A DNA stretch of 6,852 nt from Ignavibacteriota bacterium (GTDB taxonomy: Bacteria; Bacteroidota; Ignavibacteria; Tepidaquicellales; Tepidaquicellaceae). The notes under the pieces were generated by a model. It was not told the origin of the DNA and made no database searches. It saw nothing but the letters and a program-made list of their open reading frames with translations. Shown piece by piece: positions 5,179-6,852 of the stretch; the stretch's first letter is position 1, and the number at the start of each line of letters is the position of its first letter. Location: NCBI GenBank assembly GCA_003158365.1, contig PMIW01000087.1, forward strand, positions 1 through 6,852, read 5' to 3'. The translations under genes and the position numbers were made by a program.

Positions 5179-6669
5179 ATGAAAACATTTATACTTTTAG
5201 TTCTCTTTTTTTTGTTTTTAAACACAGGCTTTACTCAACCTATTCCTACCGATAGTTTATATTTAAGTCAGACTCCTCCGGGTTATACGCCAAAAATATT
5301 CGTATTGCCTGTTAATGGTACGATGCGTCCTGTCGAAAGAATAGCCATTACATCAGACGGCAAAGAAATCTTCTTCTGCGAAATTGATACATATCCGGCG
5401 AACGTTCAGAGAGTAAAATGTTATAAATATCTGAATAATAAATGGCAGGGACCATTCGTGGTTTTTGAAGGATACATGGACCCTGCACTTTCGGTTAACG
5501 ATAGTGTAATGTATATGGAGACAAATGTTAATACCTTTGCAACCGCATATTATTCTCTTCGAAACAGTGCAGGCTGGAGTACACCTGTCAGGTGTTTATC
5601 CACCAGTCAGCAAACTCATTACTTTCAGGAAACAAATCCGAAAAATTATTACATGTCCGCTACATTTCCTGGATTAGCATCAAAAGATTTGGCTTATTTG
5701 CAAATAAACGGAACGGATACAACGATTAAAAGTCTCGGAAAACCAATAAATACAAATATGGATGAAAATGATTTTTTTATTGCAAGAGATGAATCCTATA
5801 TTATTCATGCAAGGAGTTCATCCTCTGTTGCAGGAGATCTTTATATAAGTTATAAAAAAGTCAATGGTGGCTGGACAAATTCAAAATCACTCGGTCCTCA
5901 GGTTAATCTGCCAAGTCCAACATGGGAATTCGGTTGTTATGTTACTAGTGATAATAAATACCTGTTCTTCACTCGCGGGGGAAATGCATGGGCGTCTTAT
6001 TATGTTTACTGGGTTCGAATTGATAATCTTATAGACAGCCTGAAATATACAAACTTTGTTCCCTATTTAAAAAATCAAATATCAAACCAAACAGATACAG
6101 TAGGCAATTTATTTGCTCTTACAGTTCCGGATAGCACTTTTACAGATGACGATGGAAATAATACATTAACTTATACCGCGACTTTAAGCGGTGGCGGGGC
6201 CTTGCCTTCGTGGTTAAATTTTAATTCCGGAACAAAGACATTCTCCGGAATCCCGGCAGCCTTAGGTTCAATTGATTTAAAAGTAACCGCTACCGATACT
6301 GCAAATGCTTCCGCTTTTTGTACTTTTACATTAAATGTAGTTGACCATACTTCCATACATACAATAAACAAGAATATATTAAATGAATATAAGTTGTTTC
6401 AGAATTTCCCGAATCCGTTTAATCCAAGTACGGTAATTAGTTATTCATTATTAAATAACGGTAAAGTAAGTCTAAAAATATATAATATACTTGGCAAAGA
6501 GGTAACAACACTCGTAAATTCTTTTCAAAAACGGGGGGTGTATGATATTACGTTAAATATGAATAAGTTGAATTTATCATCGGGCTTTTATTATTATACT
6601 TTAACCGTAAATGAAATAAACACAAATAAAGTTTTCAAAGAAACTAAAATAATGAGCTATATAAAATAA
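5179..6669 (+). CDS. secreted PD40/TolB-like propeller + Ig-like protein with T9SS sorting domain, copy 2
   Basis: The 496-residue paralogue of copy 1 has the same domain order: signal peptide 1-19 (FT|QP, mature Gln20), propeller-like repeats about 25-293 (RIAITSDGKEIFF 55-67, PALSVNDSVMYM 102-113, ENDFFIARDESYII 196-209, YVTSDNKYLFFTRGG 254-268), a dystroglycan/cadherin-type Ig domain about 301-388 (DDDGNNTLTY, LPSWLNF, KTFSGIP, ATDTANA), and a T9SS type A sorting domain from about 408 to the end (QNFPNPFNP, LGKEVTTLVN, LSSGFYYY, KIMSYIK). In the last 95 residues I count 75 identities with copy 1; the propeller region is more divergent and has small insertions such as SSSVAGD (214-220). This is consistent with duplication followed by divergence of the exposed part. 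Destination is the cell surface or medium through Sec and T9SS; the ligand is unknown. It probably shares a transcript with copy 3. Confidence 0.93.
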   Translation: MKTFILLVLFFLFLNTGFTQPIPTDSLYLSQTPPGYTPKIFVLPVNGTMRPVERIAITSDGKEIFFCEIDTYPANVQRVKCYKYLNNKWQGPFVVFEGYMDPALSVNDSVMYMETNVNTFATAYYSLRNSAGWSTPVRCLSTSQQTHYFQETNPKNYYMSATFPGLASKDLAYLQINGTDTTIKSLGKPINTNMDENDFFIARDESYIIHARSSSSVAGDLYISYKKVNGGWTNSKSLGPQVNLPSPTWEFGCYVTSDNKYLFFTRGGNAWASYYVYWVRIDNLIDSLKYTNFVPYLKNQISNQTDTVGNLFALTVPDSTFTDDDGNNTLTYTATLSGGGALPSWLNFNSGTKTFSGIPAALGSIDLKVTATDTANASAFCTFTLNVVDHTSIHTINKNILNEYKLFQNFPNPFNPSTVISYSLLNNGKVSLKIYNILGKEVTTLVNSFQKRGVYDITLNMNKLNLSSGFYYYTLTVNEINTNKVFKETKIMSYIK

Positions 6670-6695
6670 ATTATTAAACTTAAAAACATAAATTT

Positions 6696-6852
6696 ATGAA
6701 AACATTTATAATCTCAATTTTCTTTATTGCTTTGATAAACACCTGTTTTGGTCAACCAATTCCTGCGGATAGTTTATATCTTGGACAATCTCCTCCTGGA
6801 AAAACTCCCAGGATTTTTAATCTCCCTGTAAGCGCGGGCTCGTTCACTGCGG
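6696..6852 (+). CDS. third paralogue of the secreted PD40/T9SS family, 5' part only (cut by window end)
   Basis: The ATG at 6696-6698 opens a frame that runs off the window after 52 codons. It begins MKTFIISIFFIALINTCFGQ, a signal peptide with Gln20 as likely first mature residue. It continues with PIPADSLYLGQSPPGKTP and then RIFNLPVSAGSF, aligning residue for residue with copies 1 and 2 (PIPTDSLYL.Q..PG.TP). Only 26 bp separate it from the stop of copy 2, and the conserved promoter block is absent, so co-transcription with copy 2 is likely. The propeller, Ig and sorting domains are expected beyond the window but not seen. No Shine-Dalgarno sequence precedes the start. Confidence 0.88.
   Translation, partial: MKTFIISIFFIALINTCFGQPIPADSLYLGQSPPGKTPRIFNLPVSAGSFTA

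Noticed and set aside
6171..6371. Minus-strand 66-codon frame
   Set aside because: Antisense to the Ig-like domain of copy 2; no promoter or recognisable protein features.
1..6852. CRISPR arrays, tRNA or rRNA genes, insertion sequences
   Set aside because: No regularly spaced repeats beyond the paired half-sites, no cloverleaf or rRNA-like stretch, and no transposase frame or flanking terminal inverted repeats were seen.

Overview
The window is AT-rich and reads as chromosome from a member of the Bacteroidota/Ignavibacteriota (FCB) group. Three things point there: secreted proteins ending in a type IX secretion (T9SS) C-terminal sorting domain of the 'NPFNP ... LSSGFYYY ... K.MSYIK' style, which is especially common in Ignavibacteria; AT-rich leaders with no visible Shine-Dalgarno sequence in front of every gene; and LytS/LytTR-type two-component genes of the kind abundant in this group. 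A species cannot be named from the sequence alone.

Left half (about 104-3119, minus strand): a compact three-gene signalling operon transcribed right to left. A canonical LytS-type membrane histidine kinase (2088-3119) is followed, through a one-base stop/start overlap, by a LytTR-family response regulator (1369-2088), then after four bases by a second LytS-type kinase (282-1364). The second kinase is a paralogue of the first, but its phospho-acceptor His is Gln and its ATP-binding G-box is eroded, so it looks like a pseudokinase. Downstream lie a doubtful 67-residue ORF and a hairpin that may terminate the operon.

Middle (3120-3392): a divergent intergenic region. In front of the kinase operon it carries a perfect 9-bp direct repeat with 12 bp between copies (21-bp period), the geometry of LytTR-domain operators.

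Right half (3393-6852, plus strand): a tandem family of at least three paralogous secreted proteins (two complete, one cut by the window end). Each complete copy has a signal peptide, a PD40/TolB-like beta-propeller region, a dystroglycan/cadherin-type Ig-like domain and a T9SS sorting domain. The first two have related upstream regions, with a conserved block preceded by degenerate copies of the same 21-bp-period motif at identical offsets. The third starts 26 bp after the second and is probably co-transcribed with it.

Taken together, the window suggests a self-regulated LytS/LytTR system, with a canonical kinase and a degenerate partner, controlling an adjacent array of T9SS-exported surface proteins. 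The gene calls are firm. The pseudokinase call is well supported by residues. The regulon link rests on motif geometry and is inference.
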